NCBI GenBank assembly: GCA_026388275.1 | Contig: JAPLKB010000016.1 | Location: 1-64,000 of the forward strand | Source of the DNA: Pseudomonadota bacterium | GTDB lineage: Bacteria; Desulfobacterota; Syntrophorhabdia; Syntrophorhabdales; Syntrophorhabdaceae | Length of the DNA stretch: 64,000 nt | Reading direction: 5' to 3' | Shown: piece after piece, positions 51,486 through 61,310 of the stretch | Layout: the number at the start of each line of letters is the position of its first letter | How positions within the stretch are numbered: position 1 is the first letter of the stretch | Translations under genes and position numbers: made by a program | The notes under the pieces: generated by a model | The model's input: the letters and a program-made list of their open reading frames with translations, nothing else | Told to the model about the DNA's origin: nothing | Database searches by the model: none

Positions 51486-52649
51486 TCATCCTTTATACCT
51501 TACTATCAAACTTAAAATAAAGCCGATAAAAGGCAGGATCATTATGGACTCAAGAGCAAAGGGCACGCCGAAATTGTCTGCTACAACGCCGAGCAGTGTT
51601 ACCCCTATGCCGCCCGTCCCTATAGCAAAACCTACCATGAGGCCGGAAGCAACGCCAAGCCTGTTCGGGAGGAGCTTTTGCGCCATAACAATAGTTACGG
51701 AAAATGTTGAGATCATCAACATGCCTTGCAGTCCAAGAACTACAAAGAGAAGATAGCTTTTCTGGACAAAGGGCACGAATATAAGCGGGAGTGTAACGGC
51801 TCCAAGCAGCATGGATACTGTCAGGAATAATTTATGTCCCCACCTGTCGGCAAAAGGCGCGCCGATGAGTGTCCCTGCCGCACCGCAGAAGAGGTATGTA
51901 AATACAAGCTTGCCTGCAAACAGCGGATCACCCTTCAGATAATTTATGTAATAAAAGGGAATGTATGTTACAAGGCCCATTTGTGTCCATGTCCTCATCA
52001 CAACAATTCCAATAATAATGAAAAGAGAGATATAAGCGCCCGCGGGTGCTTTAGTGGCTGTTTTTTGTTGTTCTGCATGTTCGAGCACAGGAACGGCAAT
52101 GGCCTTTCTGTAGTAGATGATTATTGCCGTACATACAAGCGCCGGCAGTATAATCAGAGGGAGAGAAGAAAACCCGAGGTATTGGATAATAAGAATAGAA
52201 AGGAGGGGTCCCAATGAAAAACCGATGTTCCCGCCGACAGAGAATATGGACATGCCGGTAACACTCTTTTCTCCAGTAAAAAAATGGGCAGTCTTGTACC
52301 CCTCCGGGTGGTAGGACGCAGCGCCAAGTCCGCTTATTATAACAAGCACAAGGACAACGGTGTAGCTCGAAAATACCGGGAGAAGGGATAGGCCGACACC
52401 TGCACACAGCAAGCCGACGGGAAGAAGAACCGCTCTTCCCTTTTTGTCCGAATAAAAACCGAATAGCGGCTGGAGTATAGAAGAGCTGAAGTTTGATACC
52501 ATCATTATAAGGCCTGTCATGGTATACGAAAGCCCGAGGCTCTCCTTCAGAAAGGGGAGTGTGGCCGGGAGCGCACCCTGATAAATATCGACGGTAAGGT
52601 GGCCGAGTGAAAGTATGAGAAGCACTTTCAGGTTGAATTTTTTATTCAT
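51486..52649 (-). CDS. MFS transporter (FSR/fosmidomycin-resistance-like)
   Basis: A 387-residue protein with about 12 hydrophobic segments. The opening LLILSLGHLTVDIYQGALPA, then LQPLFGFYSDKKGR, is the pattern of the fosmidomycin-resistance-like MFS group. It probably exports a small molecule; the substrate is unknown. Its start lies 3 bp after the hisH stop, so it is co-transcribed with the histidine genes although no functional link is evident. Confidence 0.87.
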   Translation of the reverse strand: MNKKFNLKVLLILSLGHLTVDIYQGALPATLPFLKESLGLSYTMTGLIMMVSNFSSSILQPLFGFYSDKKGRAVLLPVGLLCAGVGLSLLPVFSSYTVVLVLVIISGLGAASYHPEGYKTAHFFTGEKSVTGMSIFSVGGNIGFSLGPLLSILIIQYLGFSSLPLIILPALVCTAIIIYYRKAIAVPVLEHAEQQKTATKAPAGAYISLFIIIGIVVMRTWTQMGLVTYIPFYYINYLKGDPLFAGKLVFTYLFCGAAGTLIGAPFADRWGHKLFLTVSMLLGAVTLPLIFVPFVQKSYLLFVVLGLQGMLMISTFSVTIVMAQKLLPNRLGVASGLMVGFAIGTGGIGVTLLGVVADNFGVPFALESIMILPFIGFILSLIVRYKG

Positions 52650-52652
52650 TTT

Positions 52653-53255
52653 TTATCTGCAGATATCTATAAAGTTTTGCAGGAGTTTAAGACCGGCTCT
52701 CTGGCTTTTCTCCGGGTGAAATTGACATGCAAAAAGGCGGCCTCTTTGAATAGATGATGCAAACTCAACATCATATACGGTTTTTGTTGCTGTTACATCT
52801 TCTACGGGCCTGCAATAATATGAATGAACAAAATAAAAAAACTCTCCGCTGTTTATGCCTTTAAAGATATCGTTCTCCCCTTGAATCTCTATGCTGTTCC
52901 ATCCCATGTGCGGCACCTTCATTGAACCACTGAATCTCGGCACATCGCCCTTTATCACACCCATCCCCTCGATACCCGGCGCTTCCTCGCTTGATTCGAA
53001 CAATGTCTGCATGCCCAGGCATATCCCGAAATATCGTTTATCATTCATTATCAGATCTTTTATCAGATCAAAGAGTTCAAATTTCTTCAGGTTCTCAATA
53101 CACCTTCCAAAGGCGCCGACACCGGGCAGTATGATGGCATCTGATGACTTGATTGTTTCTTTTTTCCTTGTTACAACAACGTCGCCGCCGAGCTTCCTGA
53201 AAGCGTTTGTTACACTTCTTAAGTTGCCCATGCCGTAATCAACAATTGCTATCAT
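52653..53255 (-). CDS. hisH: Imidazole glycerol phosphate synthase, glutaminase subunit HisH
   Basis: A 200-residue class I glutamine amidotransferase. It starts IAIVDYGMGNLRSVTNAFRK and has the nucleophile Cys in GICLGMQTLFE and the His-Glu pair in CQFHPEKSQ. It supplies ammonia to HisF in histidine synthesis. hisF and hisA do not follow; an MFS gene does, so the other histidine genes must be elsewhere. It lies 47 bp after hisB. Confidence 0.95.
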   Translation of the reverse strand: MIAIVDYGMGNLRSVTNAFRKLGGDVVVTRKKETIKSSDAIILPGVGAFGRCIENLKKFELFDLIKDLIMNDKRYFGICLGMQTLFESSEEAPGIEGMGVIKGDVPRFSGSMKVPHMGWNSIEIQGENDIFKGINSGEFFYFVHSYYCRPVEDVTATKTVYDVEFASSIQRGRLFACQFHPEKSQRAGLKLLQNFIDICR

Positions 53256-53302
53256 GGCCTGTCCGTTCCTGTTTTTAATGATTAATTCTTGCTGTTATTG
53301 CC

Positions 53303-53887
53303 TTACAGCGTGCCCTTTGTTGAAAGCACTCCCTTTATGTTTTCGTCTTTTTTTGTTGCATCTTTCAATGCCCTGCCGAAAGACTTGAAGATAGCCTCTA
53401 TTTTGTGATGGAGATTCTCACCATAAAACAGATTCATGTGCAGGGTTATCTTTGCTTCGTTTACAAAGGCCTGGAAAAATTCTTTAACAACCCCTGCATC
53501 AAAAGTCCCCGTTGTGCCCTGCACCTTGCCTTTCCACACAAGGGCCGGCCTGCCGCTGATATCTATAGCCATCATACACAGGGATTCGTCCATAGGTGTC
53601 ACAGCATATCCGTAACGTTTCAATCCTTCAAGATCAGCTATGGCTTTCCTGAATGCTTTGCCCATAGCAATGCCTATATCTTCTACTGTATGGTGGCAAT
53701 CTACGTCCGTATCTCCCTTTGCTTCAATTTCAAGGTCAAAGAGACCGTGCTTTGAAAACAGGTGAAGCATGTGGTCAAAGAAGGGGATGCCTGTCGATAC
53801 GACATATTTTCCTTCTCCGTCGATGACCCAGTTAATTTTAATAGCCGTTTCCTTTGTTTTTCTGCTTACCCTTGCTTCTCTTTTCAT
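53303..53887 (-). CDS. hisB: Imidazoleglycerol-phosphate dehydratase HisB
   Basis: A 194-residue monofunctional dehydratase (no phosphatase domain). The metal-binding motifs are FFDHMLHLFSKHG, DCHHTVEDIGIAMG and a C-terminal HHKIEAIFKSFGRAL. The start at 53887 with GAGGGGGA upstream is preferred to the 14-residue extension. It catalyses the sixth step of histidine synthesis and lies between hisG and hisH. Confidence 0.95.
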   Translation of the reverse strand: MKREARVSRKTKETAIKINWVIDGEGKYVVSTGIPFFDHMLHLFSKHGLFDLEIEAKGDTDVDCHHTVEDIGIAMGKAFRKAIADLEGLKRYGYAVTPMDESLCMMAIDISGRPALVWKGKVQGTTGTFDAGVVKEFFQAFVNEAKITLHMNLFYGENLHHKIEAIFKSFGRALKDATKKDENIKGVLSTKGTL

Positions 53888-53948
53888 GGCTCCCCCTCTT
53901 GTTTGGTGTTTTAACTTAACATTTAACACTCAAAACTCAAAACTGTCT

Positions 53949-54818
53949 TCATGGGATTACCTTGTTCAGCGGATATTCAACAATATCAACTGCTCCTGCC
54001 CTTTTTAAGTTAGGTATAATATCTCTTACAACCTTTTCATCTATAACAACCTCAATTGCCACCCAGTCGCTATCGGAAAGGGTAGAAACTGTGGGTGTGC
54101 GCAGGCACGGGAGCGTCTTTACCACTTCATCCAATCTGCCCTTGGGCAAATTCATCTTGAGCCCCACCTTTTCCTCTGCGAGAAGCGCTCCCCTCAACAA
54201 TATGACGATGTTTTCCATCTTCCTTCTTTTCCACTCATCCTTCCATGAGTTTTTGTTCGCGATGAGCACTGTCTCCGATTCAAGGATGGTTTCCACAATC
54301 CTCAGATTGTTTGCTTTAAGTGATGCCCCTGTTTCCGTAACCTCTATTATGGCATCGGCCAGAAGCGGCGGTTTTACTTCTGTGGCACCCCAGGAGAATT
54401 CTACAGCAGCACTTATTCCCCTCTCTTTCAGGTATCTTTTGGTAAACCCCACAAGCTCTGTTGCAATCTTCTTGCCTTGCAGGTCCTCCACTTTCTGTAT
54501 GGGTGAGTCCATCGGCACTGCAACAACCCACTTAACCCCTCGAAAACCAATTTTCCCGTATCTTAATCTTACAAGTTCTTCAACTTTTGCATTCTGCTCA
54601 AGGACCCAGTCATAGCCTGTAATCCCCAGGTCAAGTATGCCGTCTTCAACATATCTTGCCATTTCCTGCGCCCTGATAACAAGCCCTTCCAACTCAGGGT
54701 CATCTATTGTAGGCACATAGGCTCTGTCATGAAGTTTTATATTATAGCCTGCGTTTTTAAAAAGCCTGAATGTTGTTTCCTGCAGACTTCCCTTGGGTAA
54801 ACCGATCTTTAATTTCAT
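53949..54818 (-). CDS. hisG: ATP phosphoribosyltransferase HisG (long form)
   Basis: A 289-residue long-form HisG: a catalytic domain ([20 protein letters not shown], then DLGITGYDW and the PRPP-loop [15 protein letters not shown]) and a C-terminal ACT-like regulatory domain that binds histidine (about residues 210-289). It needs no HisZ partner. It performs the first, feedback-inhibited step of histidine synthesis. It starts 1 bp after the hisD stop. Confidence 0.95.
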   Translation of the reverse strand: MKLKIGLPKGSLQETTFRLFKNAGYNIKLHDRAYVPTIDDPELEGLVIRAQEMARYVEDGILDLGITGYDWVLEQNAKVEELVRLRYGKIGFRGVKWVVAVPMDSPIQKVEDLQGKKIATELVGFTKRYLKERGISAAVEFSWGATEVKPPLLADAIIEVTETGASLKANNLRIVETILESETVLIANKNSWKDEWKRRKMENIVILLRGALLAEEKVGLKMNLPKGRLDEVVKTLPCLRTPTVSTLSDSDWVAIEVVIDEKVVRDIIPNLKRAGAVDIVEYPLNKVIP

Positions 54819-54819
54819 T

Positions 54820-56094
54820 TTACAACCCCTTTCTTGCTTTTATAGATTCTCCGTGCGCAAAAAGTCCTTCAATCCTTGACAGTCTTATTGCATTGTCGGC
54901 GTATTTTTCTAAAAACTCTTTTTCTATCCTGACCGTTATCTTTCTTCTTGTAAACCTGTCCACGGAAAGTCCTCCTGTAAACCTGCCCGCACCTCCTGTG
55001 GGCAGAACATGGTTCGTTCCGATATAGTAATCACCCATAGCAACCGGGGTGTTCGGGCCAACATATATGATGCCGGGATACCGTATATCAGAGGCAATAC
55101 TCTCTTCTCCCAATAACTCCATATGTTCAGGCGCAATAGTATTTATGGCACGGACTGCTTTATTCACATCCTTATAATGAACAAAAAAACTGTTTCCTGT
55201 TAAAGCTTTCTCGATAATTTCCTTTCTCTCATTTATATTCATAAGCTTTTCCACACTCTTTAAGACATCCTCTATGTGTTCTTTTGAGTGTGAAAAAATA
55301 CCCACTGTGGCCATTGCATCATGTTCAGCCTGCGAGAAAAGATCCCAGGCTACTGCATCCGGTGAAAATGCTTCAGTACATAGGACAATAAGCTCTGTGG
55401 GTCCGGCCAGCATATCAATGCCAACCATTCCGTAAACATCTCTCTTTGCCTCATCTACATAGGCATTGCCCGGCCCCACAATCATATCCACTTTTGGTAT
55501 GCTCCCGATTCCATATGCAAAGGCATACACCGCCTGAGCCCCGCCAATGCGATAGACATCTTTTATTCCCAGAAGCAAAGCTGCGGCAGACACATAGGAG
55601 TCCAAACGCCCGTCAATAGTCGGGGTTGCAGCATATATCCTGTCGACTCCTGCAATCTGAGCAGGCACAACTCCCATAATCAGAGACGAGGGGTACGTCG
55701 CTCTTCCCCCGGGCACATAAACCATCACCCGTTCAACGGGCATAGAGGTTTCGTATGCAACAACACCTTTTCTCCTGTATGTCCTTTTGCGCCCACCCTG
55801 TGTTTTGTGGTAATGGGCAACATTTTTTATCATCCCCTTGAGCACTGCAAGGTCTTTTTTATTTACCCTGGACGCCGTTTCCTTTAGTTCGTCATCGCTT
55901 ACTTTCAGCGGATAATCCCTTGTCCATCCATCCCATCTTTTTGAAAATGACGTTAACGCCTCTTCTCCTGATTTGAGCAATTCCTTTTTTATATCTTCAA
56001 CGGAAGTTCTTATATCTTTCTTATTCTTTTCTCTTCCTTCAATGACAAAGGAGAGCAGTTCGTCATATTCCTTTTCAAGATCCCAGATCTTCAT
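54820..56094 (-). CDS. hisD: Histidinol dehydrogenase HisD
   Basis: A 424-residue Zn-dependent enzyme oxidising histidinol to histidine in two NAD-linked steps. Signature parts are [32 protein letters not shown], the zinc region with SQAEHDA and the late [10 protein letters not shown]. It begins the histidine group and overlaps the murA stop by 20 bp, so it is translationally coupled to murA. Confidence 0.95.
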   Translation of the reverse strand: MKIWDLEKEYDELLSFVIEGREKNKKDIRTSVEDIKKELLKSGEEALTSFSKRWDGWTRDYPLKVSDDELKETASRVNKKDLAVLKGMIKNVAHYHKTQGGRKRTYRRKGVVAYETSMPVERVMVYVPGGRATYPSSLIMGVVPAQIAGVDRIYAATPTIDGRLDSYVSAAALLLGIKDVYRIGGAQAVYAFAYGIGSIPKVDMIVGPGNAYVDEAKRDVYGMVGIDMLAGPTELIVLCTEAFSPDAVAWDLFSQAEHDAMATVGIFSHSKEHIEDVLKSVEKLMNINERKEIIEKALTGNSFFVHYKDVNKAVRAINTIAPEHMELLGEESIASDIRYPGIIYVGPNTPVAMGDYYIGTNHVLPTGGAGRFTGGLSVDRFTRRKITVRIEKEFLEKYADNAIRLSRIEGLFAHGESIKARKGL

Positions 56095-57349
56095 CCTTTT
56101 TCCTTTCTATCTTTGCACCGAGCTTTTTCAGTTTTTCTTCTATAGATTCATAACCTCTGTCAATATGGTAAATTCTTGATATTTCAGTAATGCCGTAGGC
56201 GGCAAGCCCTGCAAGCACAAGGGAAGCGCTTGCACGCAAATCTGATGCCATAACCCTTGCCCCGGAAAGCATCTTAACGCCTTTGATTATTGCAGTATTT
56301 CCTATTACCTTAACATCAGCGCCCATCCTCCTGAGTTCCGCCGCATGCATCATCCTGTTTTCGAAAATAGTTTCTGTTATTGCGCTAACACCCCTTGAGA
56401 TACTCATAAGCGCCATAAACTGAGCCTGCATATCCGTGGGAAAACCTGGATAAGGGGCTGTTTTTATGTCCGCTGCCACCGGTTGTTTTCTTGACATGGA
56501 AGCTTTTATTGTGCTGCCGTCCTCTGTAATATCCATGCCTGCTTCTCTTAATTTTTCAACAATCGGCATTACGTGCATCGGGGTGCACCCTTCAATAACT
56601 ATGCTGCCCCTTGTGATGCCGCAGGCAACAAGGAACGTGCCTGTTTCTATCCTGTCCGGTATAACTGTATAATCGCAGGGGGTCAGTTCATCAACCCCTT
56701 TAATTCTGATAATCTCTGTTCCCTCGCCTTCTATTTTGGCCCCCATTTTTTTCAACATATTTGCAAGATCAACCACTTCGGGTTCACGGGCAGCGTTTTC
56801 TATAATCGTCTCTCCCTTTGCTTTAACCGCCGCCATCAGGATATTTTCCGTACCGCCTACCGTAGTTGTGTCAAAGTGCACCGTTGCACCTTTCATTTTT
56901 TTTGCTGTCACATCCACGTAACCTTTTTTAACCTTCACTTTACAACCAAGAGCTGAAAGCCCCTTCAGGTGCAGATTTATAGGCCTTTCACCTATTGCAC
57001 ATCCACCGGGATATGATACCGTTGCCCTCTGTAATCCGCCGATTAGCGAACCAAGGACAAGCACGGAGGCTCTCATCTCCTTTACAAGCTCATAGGGGGC
57101 AACATGATTATCGACACCGCGCGTATCTATCTCCAGCGTATCATTGCCGGACCAGACTGCGTTGCTGCCCAGCAGATTAATAAGCCGCATCATTGTATCC
57201 ACATCTTTCAGGCGCGGCACATTGCTGATATTATAAATACCTTTTTGCAGAATGGTGGCGGCAAGCAACGGCAAAACGGCATTCTTTGATCCGCTGATTT
57301 TTACCGTTCCCCTAAGTCTTTCCCCGCCTTCTATAACAAATTTATTCAT
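56075..57349 (-). CDS. murA: UDP-N-acetylglucosamine 1-carboxyvinyltransferase MurA
   Basis: A 424-residue EPSP-synthase-fold enzyme. It begins MNKFVIEGGERLRGTVKISG, then SKNAVLPLLAA with the catalytic K22-region, and carries the loop GGCAIGERPINLHLKGLSALG, with the phosphoenolpyruvate-binding cysteine of the CxxGxR motif (the fosfomycin-sensitive form). It performs the first committed step of peptidoglycan synthesis in the cytoplasm. It overlaps prmC by 4 bp. Confidence 0.96.
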   Translation of the reverse strand: MNKFVIEGGERLRGTVKISGSKNAVLPLLAATILQKGIYNISNVPRLKDVDTMMRLINLLGSNAVWSGNDTLEIDTRGVDNHVAPYELVKEMRASVLVLGSLIGGLQRATVSYPGGCAIGERPINLHLKGLSALGCKVKVKKGYVDVTAKKMKGATVHFDTTTVGGTENILMAAVKAKGETIIENAAREPEVVDLANMLKKMGAKIEGEGTEIIRIKGVDELTPCDYTVIPDRIETGTFLVACGITRGSIVIEGCTPMHVMPIVEKLREAGMDITEDGSTIKASMSRKQPVAADIKTAPYPGFPTDMQAQFMALMSISRGVSAITETIFENRMMHAAELRRMGADVKVIGNTAIIKGVKMLSGARVMASDLRASASLVLAGLAAYGITEISRIYHIDRGYESIEEKLKKLGAKIERKKDEDLGS

Positions 57350-58167
57350 GATCCTGTAATTACCCTTTCCCTGCCGGATAAGTCTGTTTTTAGTGTTGTT
57401 TTGAGACCCAGAGATTCTAACATATTTCTCATTTTCCGGCTCTGTAAATCGCTGCCGATTTCACACAAAACATGTCCGTTTTTTTTCAGATAATACGGCA
57501 GCCCGGCTACAAATCTTGCATAAATCTCCACGCCGTCTTCCCCGCCGTAAAGCGCGCTTCTCGGTTCAAAGGCTTTTACATCTTCAGCCAGATCATCCCA
57601 CTCCTGTTGAGAAATATACGGCAGGTTAGCCAGAATTAAATCAAATTTTCTGTCCTCTTTTATGCCCTCAAACAGATTTGAGCAAACAAAACTTATATTG
57701 TTTTTTATCCCGAGATGCGCTGCGTTTTTTTTCGCAATACATAGTGCATCGGGTGAAACATCCACGCAAAACAGTTCGCATGTCGTTTTTTTCGCCAATA
57801 TTATTCCTATTGCTCCTGAGCCGGTTCCCATATCCATTACACTAACAATGCCAGGGTTATTTTCAATTATTCTCAAGGCTTCCTCAACCAGAATCTCTGT
57901 TTCCGGCCTTGGTATAAGTACGTGTTGATCCACGTGGAACACCTCGGAAAAAAACTCCTTGCTTTTCGTGATATATGCAAGCGGTTTTCCTGTTTTTCTT
58001 TCATTGATCAACTTATCTATGTGCAGCGCCTCTTCTGCTTTCACTTCCCTGTCGAGGTTGATAAAGATTTTTTCTTTGCTTAATGCAAGGGTATGTGAAA
58101 CGATGTTTATAAGATCGAGAGGTGCAATAATGTCTTTTTTTTCTGTAAATATGTCTCTAATGCGCAA
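57346..58167 (-). CDS. prmC: Release factor glutamine methyltransferase PrmC
   Basis: A 273-residue methyltransferase with an N-terminal helical domain and a SAM-binding core (VMDMGTGSGAIGIILAKK). The catalytic motif, normally NPPY, reads NLPY (LANLPYISQQEW). It methylates the GGQ glutamine of release factors and lies directly after prfA, its substrate gene, which confirms the call over other N5-glutamine methyltransferases. The start is TTG at 58167 with a CAGG stretch upstream. Confidence 0.93.
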   Translation of the reverse strand: MRIRDIFTEKKDIIAPLDLINIVSHTLALSKEKIFINLDREVKAEEALHIDKLINERKTGKPLAYITKSKEFFSEVFHVDQHVLIPRPETEILVEEALRIIENNPGIVSVMDMGTGSGAIGIILAKKTTCELFCVDVSPDALCIAKKNAAHLGIKNNISFVCSNLFEGIKEDRKFDLILANLPYISQQEWDDLAEDVKAFEPRSALYGGEDGVEIYARFVAGLPYYLKKNGHVLCEIGSDLQSRKMRNMLESLGLKTTLKTDLSGRERVITGS

Positions 58168-58180
58168 GCCTGATTCCTGC

Positions 58181-59245
58181 TTACCCTTTTTTCAAGGCTT
58201 CTGATTGAAAATGGGCTACCAAAGGATTTAAAATGTCATCAATGTTTCCGTTCAATACATCCTGAAGCTTGTAAAGCGTAAGGCCGATACGGTGGTCTGT
58301 AACTCTGCCCTGTGGAAAGTTGTAAGTCCTGATGCGTTCGCTGCGGTCGCCTGTTCCTACCTGTTTTCTCCTTTCCTCGGAAATCTCCTGTTCTTTTTCT
58401 TCCTCCATCTTTTCTTTGAGCCGGGCACGGAGCACCCTTGTGGCCTTTGCCTTGTTTTTATGCTGTGACTTTTCATCCTGACAGGTAACGACTATGCCGG
58501 TCGGTATGTGCGTAACCCTCACGGCAGAATCTGTCGTATTAACATGCTGCCCACCGGGGCCGCTTGATCGGAACACGTCTATTCTCAGCTCATCCGGATT
58601 TATATTAAATTCCGCCTCTTCAGGCTCAGGCAAAACAGCAACGGTTACTGCCGAAGTGTGTATCCTCCCCTGGGCCTCTGTAACGGGGACTCTTTGTACC
58701 CTGTGAACACCGCTTTCATAACGTAAAAGACCGTAGGCGTCTTTGGCTTCTATGGCCATTATGACCTCTTTCAGGCCTCCGAGGTCCGACATGCTTGCCT
58801 CTATTAACTCTGTTTTCCATTTCATTTTCTCAGCATATTTCATATATACGGAAAAGAGATCCCTTGCAAAAAGGGCTGCCTCCTCTCCCCCTGTTGCCGC
58901 TCTTATCTCGAGGAACATATTCTGAACCGGTTTTTCGTGACTTTTTAAGAGCTTTTCCCGAAGGAGCGCTTCGAGTCTGACCTTTTCCCCATTAAGGTTC
59001 GCGGCTTCCTCTTTTATCAACAACTTCATTTCTTCGTCTGTTTCGACCCTGAGCATCTCCGCGGTTTTCTCTTCTTCGGCAGCCCTGCTTTTCCAATCCC
59101 TGTAAATATCTACAACTTCTTTTAGTTCCGTATATTCCTTGGCAAGTTTTCTGTATGCCTCCAGATCAGCTGTTGCATCAGGTTTTGCCATATCTTCTTC
59201 AATTTGGCAGTATCTTTCTTCAATTTCTTTCAGTCTTTCAAACAT
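58181..59245 (-). CDS. prfA: Peptide chain release factor 1
   Basis: A 354-residue class I release factor. The codon-recognition tripeptide lies in QRVPVTEAQGRIHTS (PVT, RF1-type) and the peptidyl-hydrolysis motif in GPGGQHVNTTDSAVR. It reads UAA and UAG. Length and domain order are normal. It lies 5 bp after rpmE and 13 bp before prmC in a conserved rpmE-prfA-prmC order. Confidence 0.97.
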   Translation of the reverse strand: MFERLKEIEERYCQIEEDMAKPDATADLEAYRKLAKEYTELKEVVDIYRDWKSRAAEEEKTAEMLRVETDEEMKLLIKEEAANLNGEKVRLEALLREKLLKSHEKPVQNMFLEIRAATGGEEAALFARDLFSVYMKYAEKMKWKTELIEASMSDLGGLKEVIMAIEAKDAYGLLRYESGVHRVQRVPVTEAQGRIHTSAVTVAVLPEPEEAEFNINPDELRIDVFRSSGPGGQHVNTTDSAVRVTHIPTGIVVTCQDEKSQHKNKAKATRVLRARLKEKMEEEKEQEISEERRKQVGTGDRSERIRTYNFPQGRVTDHRIGLTLYKLQDVLNGNIDDILNPLVAHFQSEALKKG

Positions 59246-59250
59246 TGCGA

Positions 59251-59457
59251 TTATGCGCTTTTCTTGCCGTATCTCCTTTCAAATTTCTCTACCTGACCGG
59301 CTGAGTCCAACCGCTTTTCCTTTCCGGTAAAAATGGGATGACACTTTGCACATATTTCTACGGTTATTTTGTCTCTCACAGACAGTGTTTCAAAGGTATG
59401 TCCGCATGCGCACCTTACGGAAGCGTTTTTCAGATTCGGATGAATTCCTTTTTTCAT
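59251..59457 (-). CDS. rpmE: 50S ribosomal protein L31
   Basis: A 68-residue ribosomal protein of the zinc-binding (C+) type: C16-x-C18 (RCACGHTF) and a later C-x2-C (EICAKCHPIF). AAAGGAG lies inside the end of rho. It follows rho by 1 bp. Confidence 0.96.
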   Translation of the reverse strand: MKKGIHPNLKNASVRCACGHTFETLSVRDKITVEICAKCHPIFTGKEKRLDSAGQVEKFERRYGKKSA

Positions 59458-59458
59458 T

Positions 59459-60712
59459 TCAAACTCCTTTGCTCATATTATTTAAAAAATCTTTGTTTGA
59501 TTCGGTATCCAATAACTTTTCAACGAGAAACTCCATTGCATCAACCGGATTCATAGGCTGAAGCACTTTCCTTAATAGCCATGTCCTTGACAAATCGCCA
59601 TTGTTGAGGAGAAGCTCTTCTTTTCTTGTCCCTGATTTATTTATATCAATGGCAGGGAATACCCTTTTTTCAGCAAGCTTCCGATCAAGGTATATTTCCA
59701 TATTGCCTGTTCCCTTAAATTCTTCAAAAATTACCTCGTCCATCCTGCTCCCTGTATCTATAAGCGCTGTGGCAACTATTGTCAGGCTTCCGCCTTCTTC
59801 TATGTTTTTGGCAGCACCGAAAAATCTTCTTGGCTTCTGCATGGCAGATGCGTCTATACCGCCGGAGAGTATTTTTCCGCTTGACGGAACAACGGTATTG
59901 TAAGCTCTTGCAAGCCTTGTTATGCTGTCGAGTAAAATAACAACATCCCTTTTGTGCTCCACAAGTCTTTTGGCCTTTTCTATGACTATTTCAGCCACCT
60001 GAACGTGTCTTGTTGCCGGCTCATCAAAAGTGGAGCTGATAACTTCGCCCTTAACCGATCTCATCATATCCGTTACTTCTTCCGGTCTTTCATCGATCAA
60101 AAGAACGATGAGGCTGATCTCTTTGTGGTTTTCCGTAATGCTGTTTGCTATGTGCTGCAGGAGCATGGTTTTCCCTGTTCTGGGCGGGGCAACTATCAAT
60201 CCCCTTTGTCCTTTTCCAACAGGTGTAAAGAGATCCATAACCCTTGTTGACATATTTTCCATGATCGTTTCGAGATTTATTCTCTCGTTAGGATATATGG
60301 GTGTAAGGTTGTCAAATATGATCTTGTCTTTAGCCACACTTGGATCATCAAAGTTAATCGTCTCAACCTTCAGCAGGGCAAAGTATTTTTCGTTGTCCTT
60401 TGGTGGTCTTATCTGTCCCGATACGGTGTCACCGGTTCTTAATCCGAACCTTTTTATTTGTGACGGGGAGATATATATATCGTCGGGACCTGGCAGGTAG
60501 TTAGAGTCGGTTGACCTTAAAAACCCGAAGCCTTCCGGGAGGATTTCGAGCACCCCTTCGCCGTTTACAGATTCGTTTTTATCCACAAATGCCTGAAGTA
60601 TAGAAAAAATTATCTCCTGTTTTCTCATGCCGGAAGCGTTGTCCACACCCTGTTCTTTTGCTATGGCTGTTAGCTCCCCAATCCTTTTCCTTTTTAAATC
60701 GTTAAGATGCAT
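59459..60712 (-). CDS. rho: Transcription termination factor Rho
   Basis: A 417-residue hexameric RNA helicase. It has an N-terminal HTH/SAP-like domain ([20 protein letters not shown]), an OB-fold RNA-binding region ([14 protein letters not shown]) and a RecA-like ATPase with Walker A PPRTGKT and [15 protein letters not shown]-type Walker B. The start at 60712, with GGGAGGAAG upstream, overlaps the coaE stop by 11 bp; the longer frame to 60736 is less likely. Confidence 0.96.
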   Translation of the reverse strand: MHLNDLKRKRIGELTAIAKEQGVDNASGMRKQEIIFSILQAFVDKNESVNGEGVLEILPEGFGFLRSTDSNYLPGPDDIYISPSQIKRFGLRTGDTVSGQIRPPKDNEKYFALLKVETINFDDPSVAKDKIIFDNLTPIYPNERINLETIMENMSTRVMDLFTPVGKGQRGLIVAPPRTGKTMLLQHIANSITENHKEISLIVLLIDERPEEVTDMMRSVKGEVISSTFDEPATRHVQVAEIVIEKAKRLVEHKRDVVILLDSITRLARAYNTVVPSSGKILSGGIDASAMQKPRRFFGAAKNIEEGGSLTIVATALIDTGSRMDEVIFEEFKGTGNMEIYLDRKLAEKRVFPAIDINKSGTRKEELLLNNGDLSRTWLLRKVLQPMNPVDAMEFLVEKLLDTESNKDFLNNMSKGV

Positions 60713-61310
60713 ATAGTTCTTCCTCCCATGCTTCAATCCTGCTTAAAAGATTGTCTACCTCTTTTTCGAGTTCTTCCACTGTACCGTTGTTATGAATAAC
60801 AAGATCTGCCATTGCCTCTTTTTCCTTAAGTGGTATCTGGATTGCCGTCCTTTTATCTATATCGTCTTCGTCCATGCCTCTTCTTTTTAGTCTTTCCTTT
60901 GTCTTTACGGCATCCGTAGAAACAACCACGATCTTATTAAGCTCTTTGTTAAGACCCTTTTCAAATAATAAGGGGGCATCTATCACTATGGCTTTTACGC
61001 CTTTTTTCTCAAGTTTTTTTATTTTGCTGTACATCTGCTCCCCGACCTTGGGGTGAATTATATTTTCAAGTTTTTTCAATTTCTCTTTATCCTTAAAAAC
61101 CAATTCTCTTATTTTCTCAACGGCTATATTGTCTTTTGTTATACAGTGGCCGCCGAGGGCTTCCTTAATATCATTTCTTACATCTTCCCGCTCTGCGACC
61201 TCTTTTGCTGTTTTATCGAGGTCTATTACTTCTATACCTTTTTTTCTAAGCATGCCCGATACGGTTGTTTTACCGCTTCCGACAACTCCTGTTATACCGA
61301 TAAGAATCAT
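60702..61310 (-). CDS. coaE: Dephospho-CoA kinase
   Basis: A 202-residue P-loop kinase (Walker [10 protein letters not shown]) with the CoaE features [33 protein letters not shown] and [11 protein letters not shown]. It performs the last step of coenzyme A synthesis. It overlaps gyrB by 4 bp and rho by 11 bp, so the three genes are tightly coupled. Confidence 0.95.
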   Translation of the reverse strand: MILIGITGVVGSGKTTVSGMLRKKGIEVIDLDKTAKEVAEREDVRNDIKEALGGHCITKDNIAVEKIRELVFKDKEKLKKLENIIHPKVGEQMYSKIKKLEKKGVKAIVIDAPLLFEKGLNKELNKIVVVSTDAVKTKERLKRRGMDEDDIDKRTAIQIPLKEKEAMADLVIHNNGTVEELEKEVDNLLSRIEAWEEELYAS

